A stretch of DNA of 30,330 bases, from contig CAZJWJ010000063.1 of the NCBI GenBank assembly GCA_964549495.1, positions 1-30,330 of the forward strand. Reading direction: 5' to 3'. The notes beneath the pieces are model-generated. The model was not told the DNA's origin and ran no database searches. It saw only the letters and a program-made list of their open reading frames with translations. Below, in pieces: positions 7,175 through 14,738 of this stretch (positions are counted from its first letter, which is position 1; each line of letters opens with the position of its first letter). This stretch comes from JACKBJ01 sp964549495 (GTDB taxonomy: Bacteria; Chloroflexota; Anaerolineae; Epilineales; Epilineaceae). Position numbers and translations under genes: made by a program.

Positions 7175-8447
7175 GCCGGCAGACCCGCGCCGGCGGCCGG
7201 GGCGAGAGCATCTGGCCTCGGCCGTCCTGGCCCTCATGCTCGCCTTCGTCGTTTGGCTCTCCGCCATTTCCCGCGCCAGACCCATCGATACCCTGAGCTT
7301 GCCCGCAGCGGGCAGCGAGGAGCGAATCAGCGTCGAGTTCATCGATCTTCCGGAAGGCTATTCCTACTTCGAACCATCCCAGCGCAGCGTCAAGGTGACA
7401 TTGCGCGGCGTGGAGTCCGAGATCGAGGCGATGGTTCCGGCTGATCTGATCGCCAGCTTGAGCCTGGCCGCGGCCGATCCGGGCGATGCGCGCTTCGAGG
7501 GGGCGGTGCATGCTCGGTGTCGCGAGCCCCTGGATTGTTTGCGCCGAGGGCTGCGCGTGTCTTCGGTGCGACCCGAGCGCCTGACGGTCCGCATCGGCCC
7601 GACGGTAAGCCAAACCCTGCCCGTCGAGATCGAGGTCGACCAGGAGCCGCCGCCCGGGCACACGCTCCTGCTCCGACGAGCCCGGCCGGCCGAGGTCCTG
7701 CTCGTCGGGGCGGAGGGCCTGATGGAGCGCGCGGTCCATGCCAGCGTTTCGGTGCTGGGCTTGGATCGGATGACCCGACCGAGCTTGCTCGAGGCACAGC
7801 CCGTCGTGGTGACCGATGCCTTCGGCCGGATCCTGGAAGACATTCGGGTCGAGCCGTCCAGCGTCGATGTCGAGTTGAACATCGTCCAGCGCGACGAACC
7901 GGTCTACGTCTTCGCTCAGACCACCGGCAGCCCGGCGGAAGGCTATCGGGTGGTCGGCATCGATGTCGAGCCGGAGCGCGTCCTGCTCAGCGGTCCGCGC
8001 GAGGCGGTCGAGCCGCTCAAGGAGGGCCTGACCCCCCAGGTGGATGTCGGCGGAATCACCGAGGATCTGATCGCTCGCGTGCCCCTGGATCTGCCGGAGG
8101 GCGTGCGCGCGGTCGATGCCGCTGACGGTGTCACCGTTACGGTCCGGGTGACACCCTTACAGGGCACGCGCTCGATCGACCTGCCGGTTCAGGTCGAGAA
8201 CGCTCCGGAGGCCTACGAGCTGACGATCAGCCCGGCGCGTGTGCGGGTCTTGGTCGGTGGTCCGCAGCCGCTCTTGGATGCCCTGGAGGATTCCGAGATC
8301 GAGGCCTGGCTGGATCTGGCGGGCATCACGGCCGGCAGCCGCAGGGTTGCGCCCATGCTCCGCCTGCCGGAAGGCATTCGGGAGATCCGCGTTACCCCGG
8401 CCGAGATCGACGTCACGGCCAGCCGTGTCGGGAGCTCGAGCCCCTGA
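7155..8447 (+). CDS. cdaR: YbbR-domain protein CdaR, regulator of CdaA
   Basis: CdaR is a membrane-anchored partner that binds CdaA and modulates c-di-AMP synthesis. The 430-residue protein has one N-terminal membrane helix (about 20-40), with the rest outside. The external part is made of about four YbbR repeats of 80-90 residues each, recognisable by spaced strands of the type (V/L)P(V/I)xI/V...PxxVxVxGPxxxL, for example ERVLLSGPREAVEPL and ARVRVLVGGPQPLLDAL. ATG 7155 is preceded by AGGAGG at 7143-7148 and lies within the end of cdaA. The extracellular repeats may sense an envelope state, but their ligand is unknown in the family. Confidence 0.92.
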   Translation: MAIAPNRPADPRRRPGREHLASAVLALMLAFVVWLSAISRARPIDTLSLPAAGSEERISVEFIDLPEGYSYFEPSQRSVKVTLRGVESEIEAMVPADLIASLSLAAADPGDARFEGAVHARCREPLDCLRRGLRVSSVRPERLTVRIGPTVSQTLPVEIEVDQEPPPGHTLLLRRARPAEVLLVGAEGLMERAVHASVSVLGLDRMTRPSLLEAQPVVVTDAFGRILEDIRVEPSSVDVELNIVQRDEPVYVFAQTTGSPAEGYRVVGIDVEPERVLLSGPREAVEPLKEGLTPQVDVGGITEDLIARVPLDLPEGVRAVDAADGVTVTVRVTPLQGTRSIDLPVQVENAPEAYELTISPARVRVLVGGPQPLLDALEDSEIEAWLDLAGITAGSRRVAPMLRLPEGIREIRVTPAEIDVTASRVGSSSP

Positions 8448-8464
8448 TCCCGCCCGAGCGATCG

Positions 8465-9637
8465 ATGGGCCAGACCTTGGATATCCTCCTGATCGAAGCC
8501 TATCACGGGGGGTCACACCGGAGTTGGGTTCGAGGCCTGATGGAATCGAGCCGGCACCACATCCACCTCTTGGAGATGCCGGCACGATTCTGGAAGTGGC
8601 GCATGCACGGTGCTGCCCTGACCACCAGCCGTCGCCTGCGCGAGCTTGGGCTGCGACCCGACTTGGTCCTGGCCAGCGACATGCTCGATCTGGCCACCTT
8701 TCTCGGTCTGGCCCGAGATCGCTTGGAGGCCGTGCCCGCCTTGCTGTACATGCACGAAAATCAATTGGCCTATCCCAAACCGCCACCTCGCGCCGACTGG
8801 GATGCGTCACGGCGGCGGCGTGCCGAGCGGCAGGATGCCCACTATCCCTTCGTCAACCTCAGCTCGGCTCTGGCGGCGGACGAGGTCTGGTGGAGCTCGA
8901 GCCACAATCGAGACAGCTTTCTGGCGGCCTTGCCGGCCTTCCTGCGATCCTTTCCGGATGCTCGCGAACCGCGAGCGGTCGAGGCCCTGGAGTCCAAGAG
9001 CCGGATCATGCCCTTGGGTATGGACCTGTCCGTGCTGGACCGTGCCCGACCCTTGGAGCGAACGCCCGGTCCGCCCCGGATCCTGTGGAACCATCGTTGG
9101 GAGCACGACAAGGACCCGTCGAGCTTCTTCGCGGCCATCGAGGTCCTGGAAGACCGGGGTCTGGACTACGAGCTGGTCATCCTGGGCGAGTCCTTTGCAC
9201 GGTATCCTCCGGAATTCGAAGCCGTGAAGCAAAGCCTCGCCCATCGGATCCGTCACATCGGCTACCTTCGCGATCGAGACGAGTACGCGGGTTGGTTGTG
9301 GCAATCGGATCTGGTCGTATCGACGTCCCGGCACGAGTTCTTTGGGCTGTCCGTCTGCGAGGCCATCTACTGCGGCTGCTTGCCCTTGCTGCCCGATCGC
9401 CTGAGCTATCCGGAGATCCTGGGAGCGGCCGGGCGCCAATGGCTCTATCCCGAAGGGGGGCTGGTGAACGGGCTGCTCGAGCGCGTGGCACGAATCGGCG
9501 CGGCGCCGCAGCTGGACGGCGATCCGATCCTGCGCGAGCGCATCGCAGGCTTCGCCTGGCCGAAGGTGGCCCGTCGCTACGACCGGGCCTTCGAGCGCAG
9601 GGTGGCGGCCGGCCGCGCCGCGCGCGTGCTATATTGA
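8465..9637 (+). CDS. tRNA-queuosine alpha-mannosyltransferase homologue (QTMAN/GTDC1 family, DUF3524)
   Basis: This 390-residue glycosyltransferase of the GT-B type carries the family hallmarks of the queuosine-tRNA mannosyltransferase. These are LLIEAYHGGSHRSW near the N-terminus, a KWRMHGAAL segment at about 44-52, MHENQLAYP at 96-104, NHRWEHDKDP with HRWEHDKDP at 210-218, and a C-terminal STSRHEFFG motif (HEFFG at 290-294) followed by a CLPLLPDRLSYPEI stretch. The characterised animal enzyme adds mannose from GDP-mannose to queuosine-34 of tRNA-Asp. For a bacterial member the same reaction is an inference; it would require that this organism makes or salvages queuosine. The gene starts 17 bases after cdaR, so it is probably cotranscribed with the c-di-AMP genes. 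The site before ATG 8465 is weak (GAGCGA). Confidence 0.85.
   Translation: MGQTLDILLIEAYHGGSHRSWVRGLMESSRHHIHLLEMPARFWKWRMHGAALTTSRRLRELGLRPDLVLASDMLDLATFLGLARDRLEAVPALLYMHENQLAYPKPPPRADWDASRRRRAERQDAHYPFVNLSSALAADEVWWSSSHNRDSFLAALPAFLRSFPDAREPRAVEALESKSRIMPLGMDLSVLDRARPLERTPGPPRILWNHRWEHDKDPSSFFAAIEVLEDRGLDYELVILGESFARYPPEFEAVKQSLAHRIRHIGYLRDRDEYAGWLWQSDLVVSTSRHEFFGLSVCEAIYCGCLPLLPDRLSYPEILGAAGRQWLYPEGGLVNGLLERVARIGAAPQLDGDPILRERIAGFAWPKVARRYDRAFERRVAAGRAARVLY
9630..9635 (+). promoter_or_regulatory. Extended -10 element 7 bases before an ATG (candidate leaderless promoter)
   Basis: GTGCTATATT contains TATATT (9630-9635) preceded by TG and one spacer base, an extended -10. Only 7 bases separate it from ATG 9643, so transcription would begin at or next to the start codon. 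No TTG-like -35 is seen 17 bases upstream and no Shine-Dalgarno can fit. The element overlaps the last codons of the mannosyltransferase gene. Confidence 0.45.
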
Positions 9638-9642
9638 CCCGC

Positions 9643-12222
9643 ATGAGCCGCCCTGTGGATCGCCGTCATCCCCCGATTCGGGTGCCCTGGCGCCCGCATG
9701 TTCTTCGTCGGTCGCGCTGTGGCCTTCCGATCGAACATCCGGGGGCCTGCCCGCTTCCGCGATCGGTCCGATTCTTGGCCTTGGTGCTGGCGGTCGTGCT
9801 CCGACTCGCCTGGCCGACCGCTGAGGCCAGGGCTGATGCCCCGGTCCAAGATGCGCCACGTTGGACCGTTCCCGTCCGCGTTGCGGACGATGCGAGCCTG
9901 GCCGACAAGCGTGCGGCGGCCCTCGCGACCAGCGCCGAAGGGCGCCTGCACGCAGTCTGGGTCGATGACCGGCTTGAGCCGGGCGAAGCCCTGTACTACG
10001 CGCGCCTGGAGCCGGGTGCGCGGCAGTGGTCAGCCGACTTGCGGGTCCGGCACCGCGGTGAGAGCGCGGTGATGGGTCATCCCGACCTGGCCATCGATGG
10101 TCTCGGGCAGCTGCACCTGGTCTGGGAGGAGGCCGGTCCCGAGGGTGATGTCGACGTCTTCCACAGCCTATTGCCCGCGGGCGGAGGTGCCTGGACGCCG
10201 GCGCACCGGGTGAACACGGATCCGCCGGGTGCGGCACAATCGTCGCCGGCGATCGCGGTCGATCCCTACGGCACCTTGCATGTCGTATGGGAAGACTATC
10301 GCCGCGGCGGGGCCGATCTCTATTTCGCGCAGCGCGTCTCCAGCGGTGAGTGGGTGCCGAACCAACGCTTTCACCACGCGCAGACCGGCGATCAGCGATG
10401 GCCGGCCCTGGCGATGGACCGCGAGGGTTGGCTGCATGCAGCCTGGATCGATAGCCGCGACGGTCGGGCAGAGGTCTACGCGAGCTTGCTCCCACCGGGC
10501 GGTCGGACCTGGTGGCCGAATGCCAAGATCAGCTCCTTGCCTACGGACGCGCCGCGGCGGGCGCCACGCTTGGCGGCCACGCCGAACGGTCGGGTCCACG
10601 CGCTCTGGACTCAGGACGAAGGGCTCGGTCGTGTCTATCTGGCCAGCCTCACCTTCGAGGACCGATTTTGGTCAGCCGAACGCGAGGTCTATCGCCCGAG
10701 ATTCGGCAGCTTGGTCGAAGCCGACCTGGCCGCCGGTCCCGGCGGCCGCCTGCTGGTGGCCTGGCGGGAGTCGAGAGCGGACCAGGATGGTTCGCGGATC
10801 TATGCGGGACTGGTGCCGCAGACCGGAGCGATCGAGGCCCAGCGTGTCGACGGAGGTCGGTCCGTTTCGCGCGGTCGTCGCCCGCTGGCCGGTCTGGATG
10901 CCCTGGCTCGAGCCCACGTCGTCTGGATTGCCCAGCAGCGCGACGATCCGCGATCCTTGGTCCATTCCGTTCAGGACCTGCCCGCGCCGATCTACCCTGG
11001 ACAGCGGCTGGAAGGGCGCTTGGGATTCCAAGCTCGGCGCTTCAACTGCGGGCTGGACGGTTTTTCGCTGCAGGACTGCGAGGGTCGCGAGATCGGTTTC
11101 GTGGTCAGCCGGGGCTTGGATCTACTGCCCTTCCTCGGAAGCTCGGTCGCGATCGAAGGCTTCCGCGTGGCAGACGGTCCCTGCCAGTACCTCGTGGCCA
11201 GCACGGTCGAGTTGGCACGCGACCCCTGTCCGCGGAGCGCGGCGGTGGTGACCGGCCTCGTGACCGCCGCCGGTCGGGCGGCGGAAGGCTCCGAGATCTG
11301 GGTGGGAGGACAGGCTGCGCTCAGTGGGATCAGTGGGCGGTATTTCCTGGACAACCTGCCCACCGGCCCGACCACGGTCACGGCGACGCTGGCCTGCGGC
11401 CTGGTGTCGGAGTTGGGCAAGATCGAACTCCGCCGGGGCCTGAACCGACTGCCTTCGGCCAGCTTGAGTCTCGGCGATGTCTATCGGGACTGCCGGATCG
11501 ACTTGCGCGACGTGACCCGGGTTGCCGGACAGATCCGCCAAGAGCCGCCCTACGATCCCGGCTGTACGGACTTGGATACCGACGGCCGTGTGGGACTGTC
11601 GGACTTGGCCATCGTGACCGCGCGATTCGGCGGCCGCTGTCCCGCCGCCTGGCAGGCCGAAGCCCTCGATCTGGCAAGCGGCACTTCCGTCTCATCTGTC
11701 GGGCGTGCGGGCGCGACCGCACTTGCCGAAGGACGCCGGTCCGGCGCGGACTGGGAACGACTGCGACCTGGCAGGGATCCGGAATGGGTCTTCGATCTCG
11801 AGGGCCCGGGCGCCGTCATCGAGCTCGTCATGCGGCTGGACGGAACAGGGTCCGCCATCGAAGACCTGGACCCGAGCCAACCCGGAATCCAGGCCTTGAT
11901 CATGGCGGCTCCGGGGCGATGGATCGAGCTCGAGAATCACTGGATGGCTGTGGACGATGGCAAACAGTTCCGTTGGCTCGCGGCGGGCTTGGGGCCGGTC
12001 GATGCGGGCGCGGTCGGTCAGCGAGAGCGGATTCGGGTCGCAAGCGGTCTCGGATCGCTTCCCTTCTCAGCCCGTGCGCACCTCGAGCTGCGCGCTTTCG
12101 ACCGCCACGGCATGCCTCTGTCGATCGTCTTGCGCCGGGTGGAGGATCACGCGAGCCACCGACCCGCCTGCTGCTGGCTGCCATGGCTTGGTCGAGAGCT
12201 CTTTGGGTCCCTGAGCCGCTGA
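9643..12222 (+). CDS. Large secreted protein: seven-repeat beta-propeller plus dockerin-like calcium-binding domain
   Basis: The 859-residue protein has a long N-terminus followed by a signal-anchor-like helix at about 42-63 (RSVRFLALVLAVVLRLAWP). Seven tandem repeats of 45-55 residues follow, each centred on LHxxWxDxR...DxYxxxL; examples are LHAVWVDDRLEPGEALYYAR, LHVVWEDYRRGGADLYFAQR and LHAAWIDSRDGRAEVYASLL. This is what a seven-bladed sialidase/BNR-like propeller looks like. A middle beta domain (about 445-610) includes an SGISGRYFLDNLPTGPT carboxypeptidase-like turn. Residues about 610-668 form a dockerin type I-like pair of calcium loops (DCRIDLRDVTRVA and DLDTDGRVGLSDLAIV). A unique C-terminal domain of about 190 residues follows. 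No catalytic motif is recognised. It may bind glycans or protein at the cell surface. The start is leaderless-like; a GTG at 9682 is a weaker alternative. Confidence 0.75.
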   Translation: MSRPVDRRHPPIRVPWRPHVLRRSRCGLPIEHPGACPLPRSVRFLALVLAVVLRLAWPTAEARADAPVQDAPRWTVPVRVADDASLADKRAAALATSAEGRLHAVWVDDRLEPGEALYYARLEPGARQWSADLRVRHRGESAVMGHPDLAIDGLGQLHLVWEEAGPEGDVDVFHSLLPAGGGAWTPAHRVNTDPPGAAQSSPAIAVDPYGTLHVVWEDYRRGGADLYFAQRVSSGEWVPNQRFHHAQTGDQRWPALAMDREGWLHAAWIDSRDGRAEVYASLLPPGGRTWWPNAKISSLPTDAPRRAPRLAATPNGRVHALWTQDEGLGRVYLASLTFEDRFWSAEREVYRPRFGSLVEADLAAGPGGRLLVAWRESRADQDGSRIYAGLVPQTGAIEAQRVDGGRSVSRGRRPLAGLDALARAHVVWIAQQRDDPRSLVHSVQDLPAPIYPGQRLEGRLGFQARRFNCGLDGFSLQDCEGREIGFVVSRGLDLLPFLGSSVAIEGFRVADGPCQYLVASTVELARDPCPRSAAVVTGLVTAAGRAAEGSEIWVGGQAALSGISGRYFLDNLPTGPTTVTATLACGLVSELGKIELRRGLNRLPSASLSLGDVYRDCRIDLRDVTRVAGQIRQEPPYDPGCTDLDTDGRVGLSDLAIVTARFGGRCPAAWQAEALDLASGTSVSSVGRAGATALAEGRRSGADWERLRPGRDPEWVFDLEGPGAVIELVMRLDGTGSAIEDLDPSQPGIQALIMAAPGRWIELENHWMAVDDGKQFRWLAAGLGPVDAGAVGQRERIRVASGLGSLPFSARAHLELRAFDRHGMPLSIVLRRVEDHASHRPACCWLPWLGRELFGSLSR

Positions 12223-12287
12223 GACTCGTGACGGAGCTTCTCGCCACTCCGGAGCTTCACAGCGGAGGTGCAGAGGCAGAAACGCAA

Positions 12288-12316
12288 CCGCCGGCGCCGC
12301 AGCGCGGCGCCGGCGG
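12288..12316. terminator. Strong GC hairpin between convergent genes (bidirectional terminator candidate)
   Basis: A perfect 12-base-pair stem, CCGCCGGCGCCG (12288-12299) with CGGCGCCGGCGG (12305-12316), closes a 5-base loop. It lies between the stop of the propeller gene and the stop of the minus-strand 82-aa gene. There is no clear U run, so it would act as a structure-dependent or Rho-assisted end. Confidence 0.6.
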
Positions 12317-12353
12317 AGCGTCCACCCGGATGCTGTGGTGTTCCTGGCCGTGG

Positions 12354-12602
12354 TTACTCGACGATCTGGAAGATGACCAGATCGGAGGGGCTTCGCTGGA
12401 ACGCGATGTTCTTTCCGGCCGCTTGGGCTGCCAATTTCAAGCGCTTCTTGACCGTCTGGCGCGTAGCGCCCTCCTTGGCCACCTCCAGCTTGCCGCCAGA
12501 GCCGAGCCGGGCACTATCCATGAAGGCCATGTACTCGGGATGAAGGCTGGAGGGTGGAACGCGCTCTTCGAGCTGCTTCTTGGTCAGGGCTTCGATGGGC
12601 AT
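12354..12602 (-). CDS. Small basic protein of unknown function, copy A of an 82-aa paralogous pair
   Basis: I cannot name this family. The 82-residue protein has a conserved N-terminus MPIEALTKKQLEERVP, a Gly-rich turn LGSGGKLEV, a basic helix-like core TRQTVKKRLKLAAQAAGK and a C-terminal strand ending VIFQIVE. It aligns without gaps to the protein at 28426-28674 of the same window, with 50 of 82 positions identical by hand count. The lysine/arginine content and the TRQTVKxRL segment would suit a small nucleic-acid-binding protein, but that is inference. ATG 12602 is chosen because AGGAG (minus strand, plus 12609-12613) lies 6 bases upstream and the paralogue begins at the equivalent residue; a TTG two codons earlier is less likely. 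It has its own promoter and a hairpin in its leader. Confidence 0.8.
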   Translation of the reverse strand: MPIEALTKKQLEERVPPSSLHPEYMAFMDSARLGSGGKLEVAKEGATRQTVKKRLKLAAQAAGKNIAFQRSPSDLVIFQIVE

Positions 12603-12645
12603 GATCAACTCCTGTGTACTCTCGATGGATCAATTTCCGCCAAAG

Positions 12646-12669
12646 GACCAGCACACCATGTAGCTGGTC
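12646..12669 (-). promoter_or_regulatory. Hairpin in the 5' leader of the 82-aa gene (copy A)
   Basis: GACCAGC (12646-12652) and GCTGGTC (12663-12669) form a perfect 7-pair stem. Three more pairs (ACA/TGT) can form inside with one bulged base. It lies between the predicted transcription start (near 12678) and the ribosome binding site of the minus-strand gene, so it could be a leader RNA structure or a protein-binding palindrome. Confidence 0.45.
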
Positions 12670-12684
12670 TTACTTTCGACGCTG

Positions 12685-12714
12685 ATGATAGCCTGAACTA
12701 TCGTGTCGATGCAA
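12685..12714 (-). promoter_or_regulatory. Sigma-70-type promoter for the 82-aa gene (copy A)
   Basis: On the minus strand TTGCAT (plus 12709-12714) and TATCAT (plus 12685-12690) are separated by 18 bases. They lie about 80-110 bases upstream of ATG 12602 in a locally AT-rich stretch. The remaining intergenic sequence up to 12888 holds no gene that I can support. Confidence 0.55.
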
Positions 12715-12888
12715 GTTTCTCTCACGCATCTCTTACAATATAACCCGATCGAACGAGGTGTGAGCGCGCAAGGTATCACCTACCAAGACGTTCGTCCGAA
12801 CCGAAGTGATGGCCTCGAAGAAAGTAACAATGGAACCGCTAGATGGACTCCAGCTTTACGCATATGAAAGTCATGCATCGAGTGCGTG

Positions 12889-14046
12889 CTAGGGCGATGC
12901 ATCGCTACCAGGCGAGCGAAGAGGAGGTGGGGGGCCGAAGTACGAATAGTAGTAGCATCGGATTCCAGCATTGTAGAGCTTTCGGCGACGATCTGCCTCG
13001 CGGCCGAAGCACAGCTCGAATCGAGGATGCCCGCTGAGCCAGTAGTGGCTCCACGTCGATCGTCGCTCGAAGGTGGCTCCGAGGTCTCGGTATAGCGCTT
13101 CCACCGCTTGGCTGTCCCCGATTCGCTCGCCGTACGGAGGATTGGAGATCGCCACACCGAAGTCACGACTTGCGGCGCGCTTCCTGGCATCTCCGACCTC
13201 GAATCGGATCGCGTCGTCTACGCCAGCAAGCCTAGCGTTTGCCTGGGCGATCTCCAGCACCGATGGATCGATGTCGCGAGCCTCGATGTCCAACGGCGCA
13301 TCCCAGCGCGCTCGGTCCATCGCCTCCTCGCCCAGCCGCGTCCAATGATCTGCCGACAGCCAGGGCCACTTCATGCAGTCGAAGCGACGGGAGATGCCCG
13401 GCGCAATGCGGCGACCGATGAGCGCGGCCTCGATCGGGATCGTGCCCGAACCACAAAATGGATCGAGCAGGAGACGGTCTTCGTGCCAGTACGAGAGCTG
13501 AACCAAGGCAGCGGCCAGGGTTTCTCGCAGCGGTGCGTCACCTGCCCGACTTCGGTAGCCTCGCTTGTGCAAGCCCTCGCCGCTGGAGTCGATGCTCAGC
13601 CGGACCCGATCGTTTCGCAGGGCGACCTCGACCCGACACATCGGCCCGTCTTCCTGCAGCCAACCGCGATGCCCGCGCGCATCGCGCAGGGACTCGACGA
13701 TGGCCTTCTTGACGATAGACTGGCAGTCTGGGACGCTGTGGAGGCGCGATCGAACCGAGCTTCCGACGACCGGGAAGCGAGCCCGTTCGGGGATGTACGC
13801 GTTCCAGTCCTGGGCCCGGGTCGCTTCGAAGAGCGCCTCGAAGCTATGGGCTTCGAAGTCCGCGATGACCAACTTCACCCGCTCCGCGCAGCGCAGCCAG
13901 AGGTTCAGGCGCACGAGGTCCGCCGGGTCGGCTCCCGATACCCGCACGCCGCCGATCTCGTTGCGGGTTTGCCGATAGCCCAGCTGGCGCAGTTCGCGGG
14001 CGACCACCGACTCCAGACCGGCGGCCGTCGATGCGATCAAGTCCAA
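12889..14046 (-). CDS. THUMP-domain class I SAM-dependent RNA methyltransferase (RlmL N-terminal/YpsC-like)
   Basis: The 385-residue protein begins with a ferredoxin-like/THUMP RNA-binding half (about 1-160; MDLIASTAAGLESVVARELR is typical). A Rossmann-fold methyltransferase half follows, with the SAM-binding motif LLDPFCGSGTIPIEAAL (about 195-211), an acidic motif EARDIDPSVLEIAQANA, and the catalytic NPPYGERI motif of N2-guanine and N6-adenine methyltransferases. The family includes E. coli RlmL (m2G2445 of 23S rRNA) and Bacillus YpsC; this protein lacks the RlmK half, so it corresponds to the stand-alone form. TTG 14046 is the only usable start: no ATG or GTG is in frame upstream before a stop, and it lies 7 bases after the stop of the antiporter remnant, suggesting reinitiation. 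The last 15 residues are a Pro-rich tail. Confidence 0.88.
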   Translation of the reverse strand: MDLIASTAAGLESVVARELRQLGYRQTRNEIGGVRVSGADPADLVRLNLWLRCAERVKLVIADFEAHSFEALFEATRAQDWNAYIPERARFPVVGSSVRSRLHSVPDCQSIVKKAIVESLRDARGHRGWLQEDGPMCRVEVALRNDRVRLSIDSSGEGLHKRGYRSRAGDAPLRETLAAALVQLSYWHEDRLLLDPFCGSGTIPIEAALIGRRIAPGISRRFDCMKWPWLSADHWTRLGEEAMDRARWDAPLDIEARDIDPSVLEIAQANARLAGVDDAIRFEVGDARKRAASRDFGVAISNPPYGERIGDSQAVEALYRDLGATFERRSTWSHYWLSGHPRFELCFGREADRRRKLYNAGIRCYYYSYFGPPPPLRSPGSDASP

Positions 14047-14053
14047 AGGATCA

Positions 14054-14512
14054 TCACGATGGCTCGATCAGCCGCAAGGGCAGGTTCAAGAGCGCCATGC
14101 TACCCCAGGCGACGATGGCCGTCCCCAGGAGGGATCCGGCCATGGAGAGGAGGAGCACCGGCGGAAGGTCGCGGCGCAGCTTGGGCCACTCCAGGTGCAG
14201 CGCGGCTTCGAAGATCAGCGGTGGAACCAAGAGAGAGAAGAAGAGTTGGCTCGAGATCGACACGGCCAGGAAATCCGTCGGTGCCAAGGCCAGGACGAGA
14301 CCGGCCAGCACCAGGGCCACGGTGTAGGGAAGCCGTACGCGGCGGATGAGCAGCGCGACGAGCGCTGCGATCGACAAGAGCGCGACGTAGGTCAGCTCGG
14401 TTGCCAGGAGCCCGCCCGACTCCGTCGCCGCGGTCGCAGGGCCGAGCGTCTCGGTGAGCGGGCCGAGCGGAGATGGGCCGGCGACTGCGGAATGGGCGGC
14501 TGTCGGTAGCAT
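14054..14512 (-). pseudogene. N-terminal remnant of a CPA1 (NhaP-type) Na+/H+ antiporter
   Basis: The 152-residue product matches the first part of CPA1 cation:proton antiporters. ELTYVALLSIAALVALLIRR and LPYTVALVLAGLVLALAP correspond to helices 1-2, and SSQLFFSLLVPPLIFEAALH corresponds to the conserved LPPLLFEAA segment; one more helix follows before the stop at 14054-14056. Full-length members have roughly 400 or more residues with catalytic Asp motifs (for example DPVAV and ND) further on, and these are absent. The downstream sequence is coding for the methyltransferase in all likely frames, so this is a truncation by deletion rather than a simple frameshift. An extended -10 element stands upstream. 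No good ribosome binding site precedes ATG 14512. It may be a decayed gene kept because its transcript feeds the methyltransferase. Confidence 0.7.
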
Positions 14513-14578
14513 GGTGGTGATGGGGAGAGGCTTGAAATCGCCCGGCTGGAAACGTTGGGGCAAGGCCGGCGCGCCGGG

Positions 14579-14587
14579 ATGATAGCA
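14579..14587 (-). promoter_or_regulatory. Extended -10 promoter for the antiporter remnant / methyltransferase transcript
   Basis: The minus strand reads GCTGTGCTATCATC, with TATCAT at plus 14579-14584 and the extended TG just upstream. The same 14 bases occur at the proposed metG promoter (23713-23728 region), which supports a real promoter class. No -35 hexamer is visible. Confidence 0.5.
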
Positions 14588-14635
14588 CAGCCACGAGATC
14601 GCCGAGGCCGGCCCTCGTGAGCCACCGACCGCTGA

Positions 14636-14664
14636 TTGACCGCTCCGTGGCGGCATCCTACCAT
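14636..14664 (+). promoter_or_regulatory. Sigma-70-type promoter for sppA
   Basis: TTGACC (14636-14641) and TACCAT (14659-14664) are 17 bases apart. They lie about 75 bases before the sppA start. The divergent antiporter-remnant promoter lies about 50 bases further left. Confidence 0.65.
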
Positions 14665-14738
14665 TCGCCGTCGGGCTGGGTGAGCCCGTCCATTCGTCGT
14701 CGCGGGGATTCGCGGCTCGAGCCCGGGAGGAATGACCG

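Noticed and set aside
8239..9642. In-frame extension of the large propeller gene to 8239
   Set aside because: This stretch overlaps the cdaR end and the entire mannosyltransferase gene, both firmly identified. The homologous and secreted part begins after 9643.
10512..12743. 743-aa plus-strand frame overlapping the propeller gene
   Set aside because: The product is Arg/Gly/Ser-rich without domains and runs antisense through the 82-aa gene, which is supported by its paralogue.
12894..12905. Perfect 12-base palindrome GCGATGCATCGC as a possible operator
   Set aside because: It lies within the last codons of the methyltransferase gene, only one copy is seen, and short palindromes are expected by chance at this size.
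13108..14349. 413-aa plus-strand frame opposite the THUMP methyltransferase
   Set aside because: The minus-strand protein has DPFCGSGT and NPPYG motifs; the plus-strand product has none.
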